Source of the DNA: Pseudomonas fluorescens
GTDB lineage: Bacteria > Pseudomonadota > Gammaproteobacteria > Pseudomonadales > Pseudomonadaceae
DNA: 64,000 nucleotides
Reading direction: 5' to 3'
NCBI RefSeq assembly: GCF_902498195.1
Contig: NZ_CABVIY010000001.1
Location: forward strand, 186,001-250,000
Shown here piece after piece: positions 1-8,962 of the stretch. The translations under genes were made by a program, and so were the position numbers. The first letter of the stretch is position 1, and each line of letters starts with the position of its first letter. The notes under the pieces were generated by a model, which saw only the letters and a program-made list of their open reading frames with translations, had not been told where the DNA came from and made no database searches.

Positions 1-543
1 TTTTTCCTGCGCGACGGCGCGGAGCTGGCACGCAAGGTGCGCGCCGCGGTGCCGCTGGAGGAACAGCAGAAGCGTCGCTTGCAGCTCAAGTTCAATCGCG
101 TGGTCAGGGCCACGGTGAAAGGCAACCTGCTGGTGGCTATCACCCAAGGGGCGCTGGGCGGTTTGATCTTCTGGTTTCTGGACATCCCCAGCGCATTGCT
201 CTGGGCGGTGTTGATGGCTTTTCTGTCGCTGTTGCCAGCGGTGGGGGCGGGCATTGTCTGGGCACCGGTGGCGGCGTTTTTCCTGTTCACCGGCGCAATC
301 TGGCAAGGCGTGGTGCTGGGGTTGTTCGGGGTGTTCGTGATCGGCCTGGTGGATAACGTGCTACGCCCGATCCTGGTGGGCAAGGACACGAAAATGCCCG
401 ACTACCTGATCCTGATCTCGACGCTTGGCGGCCTGGCGGTGTTCGGGCTCAACGGGTTCGTCATCGGCCCGCTGATCGCGGCGCTGTTCATGTCCAGCTG
501 GGACATTTTCCTGGAAACCAAGCCGCGGGTTCAGTTGCCTTAG
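1..543 (+). CDS. AI-2E family (PerM/YdiK-type) inner-membrane transporter, C-terminal part
   Basis: The reading frame is open from the first base of the window, so the gene begins upstream and only about 180 C-terminal residues are seen. The visible part has long hydrophobic stretches separated by short loops, and a late segment with LVDNVLRPILVG followed by a Gly-rich hydrophobic run, the layout of AI-2E/PerM permeases. Members are multi-pass inner-membrane proteins. Some export autoinducer-2 or act as Na+/H+ antiporters, and the substrate here cannot be told. The TAG stop overlaps the 3' end of the convergent small gene by a few bases. The family call is fairly safe, the substrate is not. 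Confidence 0.8.
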   Translation, partial: FFLRDGAELARKVRAAVPLEEQQKRRLQLKFNRVVRATVKGNLLVAITQGALGGLIFWFLDIPSALLWAVLMAFLSLLPAVGAGIVWAPVAAFFLFTGAIWQGVVLGLFGVFVIGLVDNVLRPILVGKDTKMPDYLILISTLGGLAVFGLNGFVIGPLIAALFMSSWDIFLETKPRVQLP

Positions 544-731
544 GCGTTGAGCTTGCCGGCGTGTTCCTGGCTGACCTGCTGTGACATCGCCTGGGCGGCC
601 GGCAGCGAAGTGAGCGGGCCGCTGATCGGCTCGCCATCGAGCACCAGGTACCAGCAGGCAAGCAATCCGGTCGCTCTGAGCGAGGCGGGAACGGCGCTGC
701 CGATAACGGACATGATCTGAACTTGAGACAT
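540..731 (-). CDS. Small conserved-type hypothetical protein (63 aa)
   Basis: I do not recognise a function. The start at 731 is chosen over upstream in-frame ATGs because TGGAGGT lies just before it at good spacing. The protein begins MSQVQIMSVIG, has a short hydrophobic centre (LLACWYLVLDG) and a polar, Gln-rich C-terminus, with no signal peptidase site. It is convergent with the AI-2E permease gene and overlaps its stop by 4 bases. It could be a small peripheral membrane protein or a regulatory protein. The clear ribosome binding site and normal codon use favour a real gene. Confidence 0.6.
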   Translation of the reverse strand: MSQVQIMSVIGSAVPASLRATGLLACWYLVLDGEPISGPLTSLPAAQAMSQQVSQEHAGKLNA

Positions 732-845
732 CACAGGTACCTCCATCAATCTATGGAGCTACCTTACGGGGCCGGTCATTTTTCCGACAATCACCGTTTT
801 CAATAGTGGTCATTGACGCCAGTGAGGTAACAGACCGCCTGTCGG

Positions 846-1040
846 TCAGTCGACCACCTGATCGAGCATATGGACCACTTCCTGCTCGTTGAGCAGGCCT
901 TTGCGCACCAGGTTTTGCGTCAGCAGCGAGAGAAACTTGGCGCTGCGATGACCTTCCAGGTGCTTGAGTTCGGTCAGGGTGTTGTACACCTTGCTGGAAG
1001 TGCACAGGCCGACAATGCGGTGCGGGTTCTGCGTGGGCAT
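846..1040 (-). CDS. Small hypothetical protein (64 aa)
   Basis: Function unknown. The start at 1040 (MPTQNPHRIVGLC) is preferred over a longer form starting at 1106 because AAGGAC lies about ten bases before it. The sequence is polar and looks alpha-helical in its second half (EVVHMLDQVVD at the C-terminus), with no membrane segment or signal peptide. It stands alone between two other minus-strand genes. It may be a small cytosolic regulatory or helical-bundle protein, but nothing in the sequence assigns it. Confidence 0.55.
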   Translation of the reverse strand: MPTQNPHRIVGLCTSSKVYNTLTELKHLEGHRSAKFLSLLTQNLVRKGLLNEQEVVHMLDQVVD

Positions 1041-1171
1041 AGGGGCGTCCTTGTACTGATCAACCTGTGGGTGGCATCCAGGTGAGTCAATCTTGCCTGC
1101 TTGCACCGTTGTTACTGTCCCGAGAACGACATCGATAAGATTTTTCCAGACCCGCGCCGACGAATGGCGAC

Positions 1172-1200
1172 AAAAAACCCCGCTGGCGAGCGGGGTTTTT
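1172..1200 (-). terminator. Rho-independent terminator of the Pro/Tyr-rich secreted protein gene
   Basis: A 7-bp GC stem (CCCCGCT / AGCGGGG) with a GGCG loop is flanked by an A run on one side and a T run on the other, so it can work in both directions. It lies directly after the stop of the minus-strand gene at 1208. Confidence 0.85.
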
Positions 1201-1207
1201 GAGTCTG

Positions 1208-1591
1208 TTACCAGCGCCCATAACCGCCGTGGGGAGGGCCGTAGTAACCGCGTGGCGGGCCGTAATAGCCACGGGGCGGTCCGTAGTAGACCGGTGCCGG
1301 ACGGTAGTAGATCGGTTGCTGCACATACACCGGCGCCGGCTGGTAATAGACCGGTGGCGGTGGTGGCGCGTAATAGACCGGCGCGGGCTGGGCGTAGACC
1401 GGTTGGGCATAGACCGGTTGTGGCGCGACATACACCGGCCGGTTGGCGTTGATCAGGGCCGAGCCGACGATGGCTGTACCGACGATCGCGCCAAATACCG
1501 CCGCGTCATTACCACCACCATGGGCTTGCGCCTGCCCGGCGATCGCCAGGGCACCAATCAGCAAGGCAACTGTGGGGATTTTACGGATCAT
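1208..1591 (-). CDS. Secreted Pro/Tyr-rich repeat protein
   Basis: A 127-residue protein with a clear signal peptide (MIRKIPTVALLIGALAIAG, cleavage near QAQA-HG). A glycine/alanine segment (AVFGAIVGTAIVGSALI) that could span or insert in a membrane follows. The rest is low-complexity repeats of PVY, YYAPPPPP and YYGPPRG, ending in GGYGRW. Such proteins are usually annotated as hypothetical in Pseudomonas. The composition suggests an extended, poorly folded, surface or periplasmic protein that could bind polymers or self-associate, which is inference from composition only. It has its own terminator and appears monocistronic. Confidence 0.75.
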   Translation of the reverse strand: MIRKIPTVALLIGALAIAGQAQAHGGGNDAAVFGAIVGTAIVGSALINANRPVYVAPQPVYAQPVYAQPAPVYYAPPPPPVYYQPAPVYVQQPIYYRPAPVYYGPPRGYYGPPRGYYGPPHGGYGRW

Positions 1592-1836
1592 GATAGTTCC
1601 TCGGTTCTTCGACCCGGCGCTTGTGTCTGCAATAGACCCAAGGATTGTCGCGGGGATACTTCTAAGACAGCGTTTTTTTGAAAATCAGCACAGCCGCTGG
1701 GTAAATTTTGTGTAAGGTCTGTACCGGCTTGCTTACGGTCGCGTGATGCCCCGCGCAGGCACGTGACCATGATCGATCAGAACCCGATGGGCTGGCTAAT
1801 CCCGTCCATCTGAAAGTGCATTGCAAGGAGATCCGC

Positions 1837-2655
1837 ATGCAGATGAACCCCAACAAAGACACCCAGTTGTGCATGTCCCTCTCCGGGCGCCCCGGGAACT
1901 TTGGCCTGCGATTTCACAATCATCTGTATGAACAGTTGGGCCTGAATTTCTACTACAAGGCGTTCAGCAGCCAGGACTTGCCGGGCGCGGTGGGCGGTAT
2001 TCGCGCCCTGGGCATTCGCGGCTGTGGCGTGTCGATGCCGTTCAAGGAAGCCTGCATCGCCCTGGTCGACGAGCTGGACGCGTCTGCCGCCGCCATCCAG
2101 TCGATCAACACCATCGTCAACACCGCCGGCCATCTGAAGGCCTACAACACCGATTACATCGCCATTGCCCAATTGCTGGACACCCACGCAGTGCCCAAGG
2201 ACACCACGTTTGCCTTGCGCGGCAGCGGCGGCATGGCCAAGGCCGTGGCCAGCGCCCTGCGCGACGGCGGTTACAAAAAGGGTCTGATCGTGGCCCGGAA
2301 CGAGAGCGCCGGCCGTGCCCTGGCCGATTCCCTGGATTACCCATGGCAGGCCGAACTGGGTTCGCATCGCCCGCAAATGCTGGTCAACGTCACCCCGATC
2401 GGCATGACCGGCGGCCCGGAAGCCGATCAACTGGCGTTTGACGCTGAAGCCATCGTGGCGGCGGATATCGTCTTCGATGTGGTGGCGATTCCCGCGGAAA
2501 CACCGCTGATCGTGCGCGGCCGTGCCGAGGGCAAGCAGGTGATCACCGGGCTGGAGGTGATTGCGATCCAGGCGCTGGAGCAGTTCGTGCTGTACACCGG
2601 TGTGCGGCCGACAGATGAGCAGTTTCAGGCGGCGGTGGCTTTTGCCCGGGGTTGA
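1837..2655 (+). CDS. Shikimate 5-dehydrogenase-like oxidoreductase
   Basis: A 272-residue AroE-superfamily protein. Normal AroE reduces 3-dehydroshikimate to shikimate with NADPH. The catalytic pair is visible: Lys70 in GVSMPFK and Asp106 in AYNTD, with the NTIVN motif at 91-95. The nucleotide-binding loop is LRGSGGMAKA, a variant of the usual GAGGA. The start at 1837 follows AAGGAG at 6-bp spacing, so the upstream in-frame ATG is not used. It is not next to other aromatic-pathway genes. It is likely the second, YdiB/AroE-like paralogue that pseudomonads carry, so its substrate may be quinate, shikimate or something else. Confidence 0.82.
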   Translation: MQMNPNKDTQLCMSLSGRPGNFGLRFHNHLYEQLGLNFYYKAFSSQDLPGAVGGIRALGIRGCGVSMPFKEACIALVDELDASAAAIQSINTIVNTAGHLKAYNTDYIAIAQLLDTHAVPKDTTFALRGSGGMAKAVASALRDGGYKKGLIVARNESAGRALADSLDYPWQAELGSHRPQMLVNVTPIGMTGGPEADQLAFDAEAIVAADIVFDVVAIPAETPLIVRGRAEGKQVITGLEVIAIQALEQFVLYTGVRPTDEQFQAAVAFARG

Positions 2656-2687
2656 TCCTCGGGTTGCTTGCTGACTGTACCGGCCTC

Positions 2688-2770
2688 TTCGCGAGCAAGC
2701 CCGCTCCCACATTTGACCGCGTTCCTCCAGATGAAATGCGGATAACTGTGGGAGCGGGCTTGCTCGCGAA
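2688..2770. repeat. REP pair (REPIN), family A
   Basis: Two inverted copies of GTGGGAGCGGGCTTGCTCGC plus GAA (2688-2710 and 2748-2770) flank 37 bases, making a REP doublet that can fold into a long hairpin. The same element recurs throughout the window. Confidence 0.92.
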
Positions 2771-2867
2771 CGGGGCGACGCGGTTCAACTGTCGAACCTC
2801 TATCTATACTCCCCATCAGCCAGCAAAGACTGGCCCTCCCACAACAATCACCGTGACCGAGGTTCCC

Positions 2868-3386
2868 ATGCATCCCGCGATTCTCAACCTGGATCAGGCC
2901 GAGCTCCTGCCGCTGCCCGAAGAGTTTGCCCCCACCGGTGAAACGGCCGGTCGCTATCAGCAGCGCCTGGCACGCATTGGCCAGCAGCTGGGCGCGCAGA
3001 AGCTCGGTTATCGCTTGTACGCCCTTGAGCCCGGCATGCGCGGCAGCCCGTTTCACAGCCACCGGGTCAACGAGGAAATGTTCTACATCGTGGCCGGCGA
3101 GGGTGAGGTGCGGCTCGGTGCCGAACGTTTTCCCATCCGCGCCGGTGACGTGATTGCCTGCCCGGCGGGCGGGCCGGAACGGGCGCACCAGATCATCAAT
3201 ACCAGCGACGGCGAACTGCGTTACCTGGCCGTCAGTACCCAGCAGTCACCGGACATCTGCGAATACCCGGACTCGGGAAAATATGTGGTGATGGATGACT
3301 TCAAGGTTGACGCCGAGGGCAATGCCTCGGGCTTCGTCGCCGTGGCCCGGCAGGCGGATGGGGTGGATTACTGGGAGGGGGAGTAA
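2868..3386 (+). CDS. Cupin-domain protein
   Basis: A 172-residue single-cupin protein. Cupin motif 1 is PFHSHRVNEEMFYIVAGEGE (residues 61-80) and motif 2 is around ERAHQIIN (104-111). His63, His65, Glu70 and His107 are likely metal ligands. The fold is typical of small metal-dependent enzymes or sugar-binding proteins in the cytosol, and the substrate is not evident. The start at 2868 follows a GAGG stretch. It lies between two REP pairs and so is probably a single-gene transcription unit. Confidence 0.8.
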   Translation: MHPAILNLDQAELLPLPEEFAPTGETAGRYQQRLARIGQQLGAQKLGYRLYALEPGMRGSPFHSHRVNEEMFYIVAGEGEVRLGAERFPIRAGDVIACPAGGPERAHQIINTSDGELRYLAVSTQQSPDICEYPDSGKYVVMDDFKVDAEGNASGFVAVARQADGVDYWEGE

Positions 3387-3405
3387 GGCACACCATCAAC
3401 CCTTT

Positions 3406-3491
3406 GTGGGAGCGACCTGCTCGCGAAGACGTCGGCACATCCAGCCTGCATGTGACTGACACACCGCTTTCGCGAGCAAGCCCGCTCCCAC
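3406..3491. repeat. REP pair (REPIN), family A
   Basis: Inverted REP copies at 3406-3427 and 3469-3491. The left copy is a variant (GTGGGAGCGACCTGCTCGCG), one base shorter than consensus in the stem. It sits between the convergent cupin and yceH genes. Confidence 0.88.
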
Positions 3492-3506
3492 AGTTGGAGC
3501 GTGTTG

Positions 3507-4148
3507 TTACTCCAGCCGCGCCAAACGCTCTTCCAGCGCCGCAATCCGCGCTTCGAGCTCTTCGATGCGCTCGACTGAAACACCACCGCTGCGCTCGACC
3601 GGGTTCTGCCGCGCGGCGAGGATCACCTCGATGTCCGCCGGATCGCCCATGGCATGCATGTAGCGGTCTTCACGCTGCCCCGCCTGACGCGGAATCAGCA
3701 GCGCCAGGCCTCGGGCGATCAGCCGTTCAAGCTGGTGCACGACCTGCTCGGTGTCTTCGAAGTCATGCATGCGCCCGCTGCGGGTCAGCAGTTCGTTGAC
3801 GGTCTGCGGGCCGCGCAGATACAGCAGGCCCATCAGAATCACCTGGGCCGGCACCAGTTCCAGTGCCTTGTCGACCTTGTGCTCCCAACGGTCCGCGCGG
3901 CTGCCCATCACCAGTTTGGTGAAGCCGCGTCCTTCAAGGGCACGCAGGCTCTGGCCGACCTGGCCCTGGGTGAGGTTCATCACCGGTTCGCGGCTGGTTT
4001 TCTGGTTGCAGGCAATGACCAGTGCGTTGAGGGTCAGCGGATAGGTTTCCGGGCTGGTGGCCTGTTTCTCGATCAACGAACCCAGAATGCGGATTTCCGT
4101 GCTGTTGAGGCGCGGTTCGTCGAAGGTCTGTTCTTGTTCAGTGCTCAT
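3507..4148 (-). CDS. yceH: YceH family protein (UPF0502/DUF480)
   Basis: A 213-residue protein with the family opening [20 protein letters not shown] (residues 15-34) and two winged-helix-like halves, ending in a coiled coil ([19 protein letters not shown]). The length is normal for the family. YceH proteins are conserved in proteobacteria and predicted to bind DNA, but the exact role is not established. The gene is convergent with the cupin gene across a REP pair. Confidence 0.88.
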   Translation of the reverse strand: MSTEQEQTFDEPRLNSTEIRILGSLIEKQATSPETYPLTLNALVIACNQKTSREPVMNLTQGQVGQSLRALEGRGFTKLVMGSRADRWEHKVDKALELVPAQVILMGLLYLRGPQTVNELLTRSGRMHDFEDTEQVVHQLERLIARGLALLIPRQAGQREDRYMHAMGDPADIEVILAARQNPVERSGGVSVERIEELEARIAALEERLARLE

Positions 4149-4287
4149 CGCGCTTTTCCCTATGCAGTCGAAGCATGCCGTCGAAGCCGCCTAGCCTAAT
4201 CCTTGCAGGAGAAAAGACAAGCCGCAGGAGGGGCGGGCACGGCTATAATCGGCCGACGTTTCCCTCCTGTCATCACCTGAGACTGCC

Positions 4288-4797
4288 ATGACCATTTCCC
4301 TGTACGACGCCTCCGTTCCAGTTTTCCAGCAAATGCTCAACGCCCTGAGCGATGTGCTGAACAAGGCCGAAGCCCACGCCACCGCCAAAAACATCGACCC
4401 GAATGCCTTCCTGCAAGCCCGCCTGTACCCGGACATGTTCCCGCTGGTGCGTCAGGTGCAGATCGCCGTTGATTTCAGCAAGGGTGTGTCCGCGCGCCTG
4501 GCCGAGATCGAACTGCCGAAGTACGACGACACGGAAACCACTTTCGCCGACCTGCAAGCGCTGATCGCCAAAGTGCTGGCGTTCATCGGCGAGATCAAGC
4601 CCGAGCAAATCAACGGCAAGGAAGGCATCGAAATCGTCACCCGTCCGGGCACGCCGAAAGAGAAGCGCTTCTCCGGCCAGGCTTACCTGCTGACCTACGG
4701 CCTGCCGCAGTTCTTCTTCCACGTCACCACCACCTACGCACTGCTGCGCCACAACGGCGTGGAAGTGGGCAAGCGCGATTACATGGGCGCGTTCTAA
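4288..4797 (+). CDS. DUF1993 domain protein
   Basis: A 169-residue soluble protein with the DUF1993 pattern: N-terminal SLYDASVPVFQQMLNALSDV, a middle LYPDMFPLVRQVQIA, and a C-terminal FFFHVTTTYALLRHNGVEVG. The fold is related to DinB/YfiT four-helix bundles, and the conserved His near the C-terminus fits a metal or small-ligand site. The function is unknown in general. It is monocistronic with a strong terminator. Confidence 0.85.
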   Translation: MTISLYDASVPVFQQMLNALSDVLNKAEAHATAKNIDPNAFLQARLYPDMFPLVRQVQIAVDFSKGVSARLAEIELPKYDDTETTFADLQALIAKVLAFIGEIKPEQINGKEGIEIVTRPGTPKEKRFSGQAYLLTYGLPQFFFHVTTTYALLRHNGVEVGKRDYMGAF

Positions 4798-4809
4798 ACC
4801 GGCCAGAAA

Positions 4810-4848
4810 CAAAAAAGCCCCCGCATCCTGAGGTTGCGGGGGCTTTTT
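4810..4848 (+). terminator. Rho-independent terminator after the DUF1993 gene
   Basis: Stem AGCCCCCGCA / TGCGGGGGCT with a short loop, followed by a T run and preceded by an A run. Confidence 0.9.
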
Positions 4849-4884
4849 CATGGGTAAAGATTTTTCCTCTACACCACCCATCCG

Positions 4885-4974
4885 GTGGGAGCGGGCTTGC
4901 TCGCGAAAGGGTCATCAGCTTCAAAATAAACGTTGACTGACACACACCGCTTTCGCGAGCAAGCCCGCTCCCAC
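4885..4974. repeat. REP pair (REPIN), family A
   Basis: Perfect inverted 23-base REP copies at 4885-4907 and 4952-4974, between the convergent DUF1993 and sstT genes. Confidence 0.92.
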
Positions 4975-4985
4975 ACGGATTTGGC

Positions 4986-6218
4986 TCAGGCCAGACGTTC
5001 GGCTTTCGCCTCTTCACCCAGGCAGGCCGCTGCCGTGAACAATACGTCGGTAGACGAATTCAACGCCGTCTCCGCCGAATCCTGCAACACACCAATAATG
5101 AAGCCCACCGCCACCACCTGCATGGCGATTTCGCTCGGGATGCCGAACAGGCTGCACGCCAGCGGAATCAGCAGCAGCGAACCACCGGCCACGCCCGAGG
5201 CGCCACAGGCACAAATCGCCGCGACGACGCTCAGCAAAATGGCCGTCGGAATGTCCACGGCAATCCCCAGGGTATGCACCGCCGCCAGCGTCAGCACGGT
5301 GATGGTGATCGCCGCGCCGGCCATGTTGATGGTGGCGCCAAGTGGGATCGACACCGAGTAAGTGTCTTCATGCAGCCCCAGGCGCTTGCTCAGCTCAAGG
5401 TTGACCGGAATGTTCGCCGCCGAACTGCGGGTGAAGAAGGCGGTGATCCCGCTTTCGCGCAGGCACATCAGCACCAGCGGATAGGGGTTGCGACGCAGTT
5501 TCCAGAACACGATGACCGGGTTCATCACCAGCGCCACGAACAGCATGCAGCCCAGCAGCACCGCCAGCAGGTGCGCGTAGCCGATCAAGGCGCCGAAACC
5601 GGAGGTGGCCAGGGTCGAGGCCACGAGGCCGAAAATCCCCAGCGGTGCGAAGCGAATCACCAGGTGCACGATCAGGGTCACGCCGTTGGACAGGTCACCG
5701 AGCACCTCGCGCGTGGTGTCACCGGCATGGCGAATGGCAATGCCCATGCCGATGGCCCAGGCGAGAATGCCGATGAAGTTGGCGTTCATCAACGCACTGA
5801 CCGGGTTGTCGACCACGCTCAGCAACAGGCTTTGCAACACTTCACCGATGCCGCCCGGTGCGGTGACGGCCACGTCGTGGGTGGACAGGACGAGGCTCGA
5901 CGGGAACATCATGCTGGCCACTACCGCGACCACGGCGGCGGCGAACGTGCCCAGCAGATAAAGGAACAGGATCGGCCGGATGTGGGTTTCCTGGCCATGC
6001 TTGTGGTTGGCGATCGAGGCCATGACCAGCACGAACACCAGGATCGGCGCGACGGCCTTCAGCGCAGCGACGAAGACTTTGCCGATAAAGGCCATGGACC
6101 TGGCAGCCTCGGGCGCTACCAGGGCCAGGATGATCCCGGCGATCAGGCCGATGATGATCTGCGTGACCAGGCTGGTGCGTTTGAGGCGTTGCAATAGAGA
6201 GGGGGATGAGGCGGTCAT
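4986..6218 (-). CDS. sstT: Serine/threonine:Na+ symporter SstT
   Basis: A 410-residue member of the dicarboxylate/amino acid:cation symporter (DAACS, SLC1-like) family. It imports serine and threonine with Na+ across the inner membrane. Visible signatures include [18 protein letters not shown] (re-entrant loop 1 region), [14 protein letters not shown] with the conserved NM, and [19 protein letters not shown]. The length matches E. coli SstT (414). It is transcribed alone, divergent from the MFS gene. Confidence 0.93.
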   Translation of the reverse strand: MTASSPSLLQRLKRTSLVTQIIIGLIAGIILALVAPEAARSMAFIGKVFVAALKAVAPILVFVLVMASIANHKHGQETHIRPILFLYLLGTFAAAVVAVVASMMFPSSLVLSTHDVAVTAPGGIGEVLQSLLLSVVDNPVSALMNANFIGILAWAIGMGIAIRHAGDTTREVLGDLSNGVTLIVHLVIRFAPLGIFGLVASTLATSGFGALIGYAHLLAVLLGCMLFVALVMNPVIVFWKLRRNPYPLVLMCLRESGITAFFTRSSAANIPVNLELSKRLGLHEDTYSVSIPLGATINMAGAAITITVLTLAAVHTLGIAVDIPTAILLSVVAAICACGASGVAGGSLLLIPLACSLFGIPSEIAMQVVAVGFIIGVLQDSAETALNSSTDVLFTAAACLGEEAKAERLA

Positions 6219-6497
6219 AAAACGGCATCTCTGATTTTATTAGGTGCGGGTATCGCGACATCAAGGCCGGACAGTGGCCGATGAACAGGGTGTACGTTTC
6301 GCGGGGCGCGGACTTTAGCACAGCGTCGTCCCATTCCTTCAGCCCTGTGACGATCTGCCACCCGCGCGTTAAACGCGATTTGCAGGTTCGGGCAACCCTG
6401 TTCGGAAACACTCTGTTAAGCTTCGCCATCCTCATTTTCATGTTCTGCCAGTGAGCCTTCGGGCGATCGCTGGTGTCGTCGTTTTCTGGAGTTCTGC

Positions 6498-7652
6498 ATG
6501 CTGTTGCCCATCCTTCTGTTGTCGGCCGCCGGTTTTACGGTGCTGACCACGGAATTCATCATTGTCGGCCTGTTGCCGGCCATCGCCCGTGACCTTGACG
6601 TCAGCATCCCGCAAGCCGGGTTGCTGGTGACCCTGTTCGCCTTCACCGTCGCTGCGTTCGGGCCGTTCCTCACGGCGTATTTCGCCCGCTTCGAGCGACG
6701 CAAGCTGTTTATCTCGGTGCTGATCATGTTCGGCCTGGCCAATACCGTCGCGGCGCTGGCACCCAATATCTGGGTGATGGCGTTTGCCCGGTTGGTCCCG
6801 GCATTGGGCCTGCCGGTGTTCTGGGCGCTGGCCAGTGAGACGGCGGTGGACATCGTCGGGCCGGATTACGCCGGCCGGGCCATTGCCAAGATCGGCTTCG
6901 GCATCGTCTGCGCCACGGTGTTCGGCATTCCGGTGGGCACGCTAATTTCCGATGCCTTCGGCTGGCGCAGCGCCTTCGCCATTCTGGCGTTCATCGCGTT
7001 CGCCAAGGCGCTGCTGCTGTTTATCTACCTGCCGAAAACCAACCTGCACCAGCATCAAGTCAGTTTCCGCTCACAGTTCAAGATCCTGCGCAGCCCCTTG
7101 ATGGTGGGGCATGTGCTGCTGTCGATTGTGGTGTTCAGCGGCATGTTCACGGCCTACACCTACCTGGCGGACATCCTTGAACGGTTGGCCGGCTTCAATG
7201 GCACGGTGGTCGGCTGGTGCCTGATGGGCTTCGGCGCGGTGGGGTTGATCGGCAATTCGCTGGGTGGCCGCGCGGTGGATCGGCATCCGCTGGTGGCGTC
7301 GATGATGTTTTGCGCTTTCATGATTGCCGGTCTGGTGGCCCTGGTGCCGAACATTCATTCACCCTTCGGTCTGGCGGCGGCGATGGGCATCTGGGGCGTG
7401 ACCCAGGCCGCGTTGTTCCTGGTCAGTCACGTGCGCCTGATGAAGGCCGCGCCCGAAGCACCGGCGTTCGCCGCCTCGCTGAACATCGCCGGGGCCAACC
7501 TCGGGATCGGCCTGGGCGCGATGATCGGCGGCCGGGTGATCGACAGCGTCGGCCTGCAAGGCCTGGGTTTCGCCGCAGCCGGGTTTATCCTCGCCTCGAT
7601 TCTGTTGGCCATCGCCCTGATGACCTTCAAGCCGCGGGAAGTCTGTGCCTAG
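6498..7652 (+). CDS. MFS transporter (DHA1/AraJ-like efflux family)
   Basis: A 384-residue, 12-helix major facilitator protein. The first helix has TEFIIVGLLPAIARDLDVS, typical of the AraJ/YdhP/PbuE drug:H+ antiporter-1 branch. A charged loop with ARFERRKLF follows helix 2. It probably exports a small metabolite or drug, with the substrate unknown. The 3' end is only 3 bases from the convergent nhaR stop. Confidence 0.85.
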   Translation: MLLPILLLSAAGFTVLTTEFIIVGLLPAIARDLDVSIPQAGLLVTLFAFTVAAFGPFLTAYFARFERRKLFISVLIMFGLANTVAALAPNIWVMAFARLVPALGLPVFWALASETAVDIVGPDYAGRAIAKIGFGIVCATVFGIPVGTLISDAFGWRSAFAILAFIAFAKALLLFIYLPKTNLHQHQVSFRSQFKILRSPLMVGHVLLSIVVFSGMFTAYTYLADILERLAGFNGTVVGWCLMGFGAVGLIGNSLGGRAVDRHPLVASMMFCAFMIAGLVALVPNIHSPFGLAAAMGIWGVTQAALFLVSHVRLMKAAPEAPAFAASLNIAGANLGIGLGAMIGGRVIDSVGLQGLGFAAAGFILASILLAIALMTFKPREVCA

Positions 7653-7655
7653 GCT

Positions 7656-8555
7656 TCACAGTTCGGTAAACAGCTCGCGTCGGGCACCTTCGGTAATGGC
7701 GACAATGCCGGGGTGCTTGACCTTGCGTTCCACGGAAATGGCATAGAACGACTCGCTCACCGCGTCGGTCTGGCCGATCACCTCCACGCCACACTGGCGT
7801 TTCACTTCGTCGGCGATCACGCTCGGGCCGATGAAAATGCCGCTGCCGGACTGGCCGAACGCCTGCATCAAGGCGCTGTCGTCGAATTCGCCGACGATCT
7901 GCGGCTGGATCTGCTGCTCGGCGAACCAGCGTTGCAAGCGGCTGCGCACCACGGTTTCCGGCCCGGGAATCAGCAGCGGCGCACCGTGCAGGTTGCGGGG
8001 AAAATCCTGTCCGTATCGCGCCGCCAGCTCGGCGGTGGCGAAGAAACTGATCCCGCATTCGCCGAGTTTCTGGCTGTAGCCCTTGATGTCCAGGTGCGAT
8101 GGCATCGGGCTGTCGGAAATCACCAGGTCCAGGCGCTGGATCGCCAGGTCGGCCAACAAGCGTTCCAGCTTGTCTTCGCGGCAAGTGATGCGCAGCGGCT
8201 CGCTCAACTCCATGGTCGGCGCAATCAGGCGGTAGACGATGGATTTGGGCACCACGTCGGCCACGCCCACCCGGAACAGAATCTGCTGCTCATTGGGTTG
8301 CGCCCGCAGCATCAACTCCAGTTCACCGCCCAGCTGAAACATTTGTTCGGCGTAGGGCAGGGTCTGCCGGCCAGCTTCGGTCAGCTCAAGTTGCCGGCCG
8401 ACCCGGCGAAACAACTCAATGCCATAGGTTTGCTCCAGCAGCGATATCTGCCCGCTGATGGTCTGGGGCGTCAGGTTCAGCTGTTCGCAGGCACGCACGA
8501 TGCTGCCGGTCTTGGCCACCACCCAGAAGTAATGCAATTGTCGATAATTGAGCAT
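7656..8555 (-). CDS. nhaR: LysR-type activator NhaR
   Basis: A 299-residue LysR regulator with the NhaR N-terminus (MLNYRQLHYFWVVAKTGSIV) and a helix-turn-helix at about residues 18-40, followed by the effector-binding domain. In E. coli NhaR responds to Na+ and activates the Na+/H+ antiporter NhaA. No antiporter gene is adjacent here, so the target is probably elsewhere. Assignment rests on the characteristic N-terminus and overall length. Confidence 0.87.
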   Translation of the reverse strand: MLNYRQLHYFWVVAKTGSIVRACEQLNLTPQTISGQISLLEQTYGIELFRRVGRQLELTEAGRQTLPYAEQMFQLGGELELMLRAQPNEQQILFRVGVADVVPKSIVYRLIAPTMELSEPLRITCREDKLERLLADLAIQRLDLVISDSPMPSHLDIKGYSQKLGECGISFFATAELAARYGQDFPRNLHGAPLLIPGPETVVRSRLQRWFAEQQIQPQIVGEFDDSALMQAFGQSGSGIFIGPSVIADEVKRQCGVEVIGQTDAVSESFYAISVERKVKHPGIVAITEGARRELFTEL

Positions 8556-8690
8556 GGCGATCTACAGTTCGTAAAAACCGAAGTATAACCGCTAAAAATA
8601 CGAATTTTCCTGAAGTGTTCACCTCCCTAGAATGCGTCGCTATCAACGGGCCATCGATATGGGCCCGTTTGTTCTATCGAGGAAAACATC

Positions 8691-8933
8691 ATGAAGCTTA
8701 AAACCACGGCCCTGCTGATTGCGTCTTTACTGGTCCTGGCCGGTTGCGACCAGGCCGAAAAAAGCGCTCAACAGTTGATGGGCAAGGCTGCCGAAAGTGC
8801 CAAGCAAGCCATCGACGATACCCACAAGGCTGCCGAGCAAGCGCTCAGTGAGGCCACCGGCGGGCTGATCAGCAAAAAAGAATCAGCGGAAAAAGACCCG
8901 GAAAAAACCGAATCTTCCTCCCAGGAAATCTAA
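8691..8933 (+). CDS. Small lipoprotein, Ala/Glu/Lys-rich
   Basis: An 80-residue protein with a lipoprotein signal peptide: MKLKTTALLIASLLVLAGC, lipobox LAGC, so Cys19 would be lipidated. The mature part is strongly helical with an Ala/Lys/Glu heptad-like pattern (KAAESAKQAIDDTHKAAEQA) and a polar tail, resembling small helical envelope lipoproteins. Function unknown. It has a good AGGA-type ribosome binding site and ends 29 bases before the TerC-family gene, so the two may share a transcript. Confidence 0.8.
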   Translation: MKLKTTALLIASLLVLAGCDQAEKSAQQLMGKAAESAKQAIDDTHKAAEQALSEATGGLISKKESAEKDPEKTESSSQEI

Positions 8934-8962
8934 ACCGTCTTACAGCGAGTCAGGACTGACCC

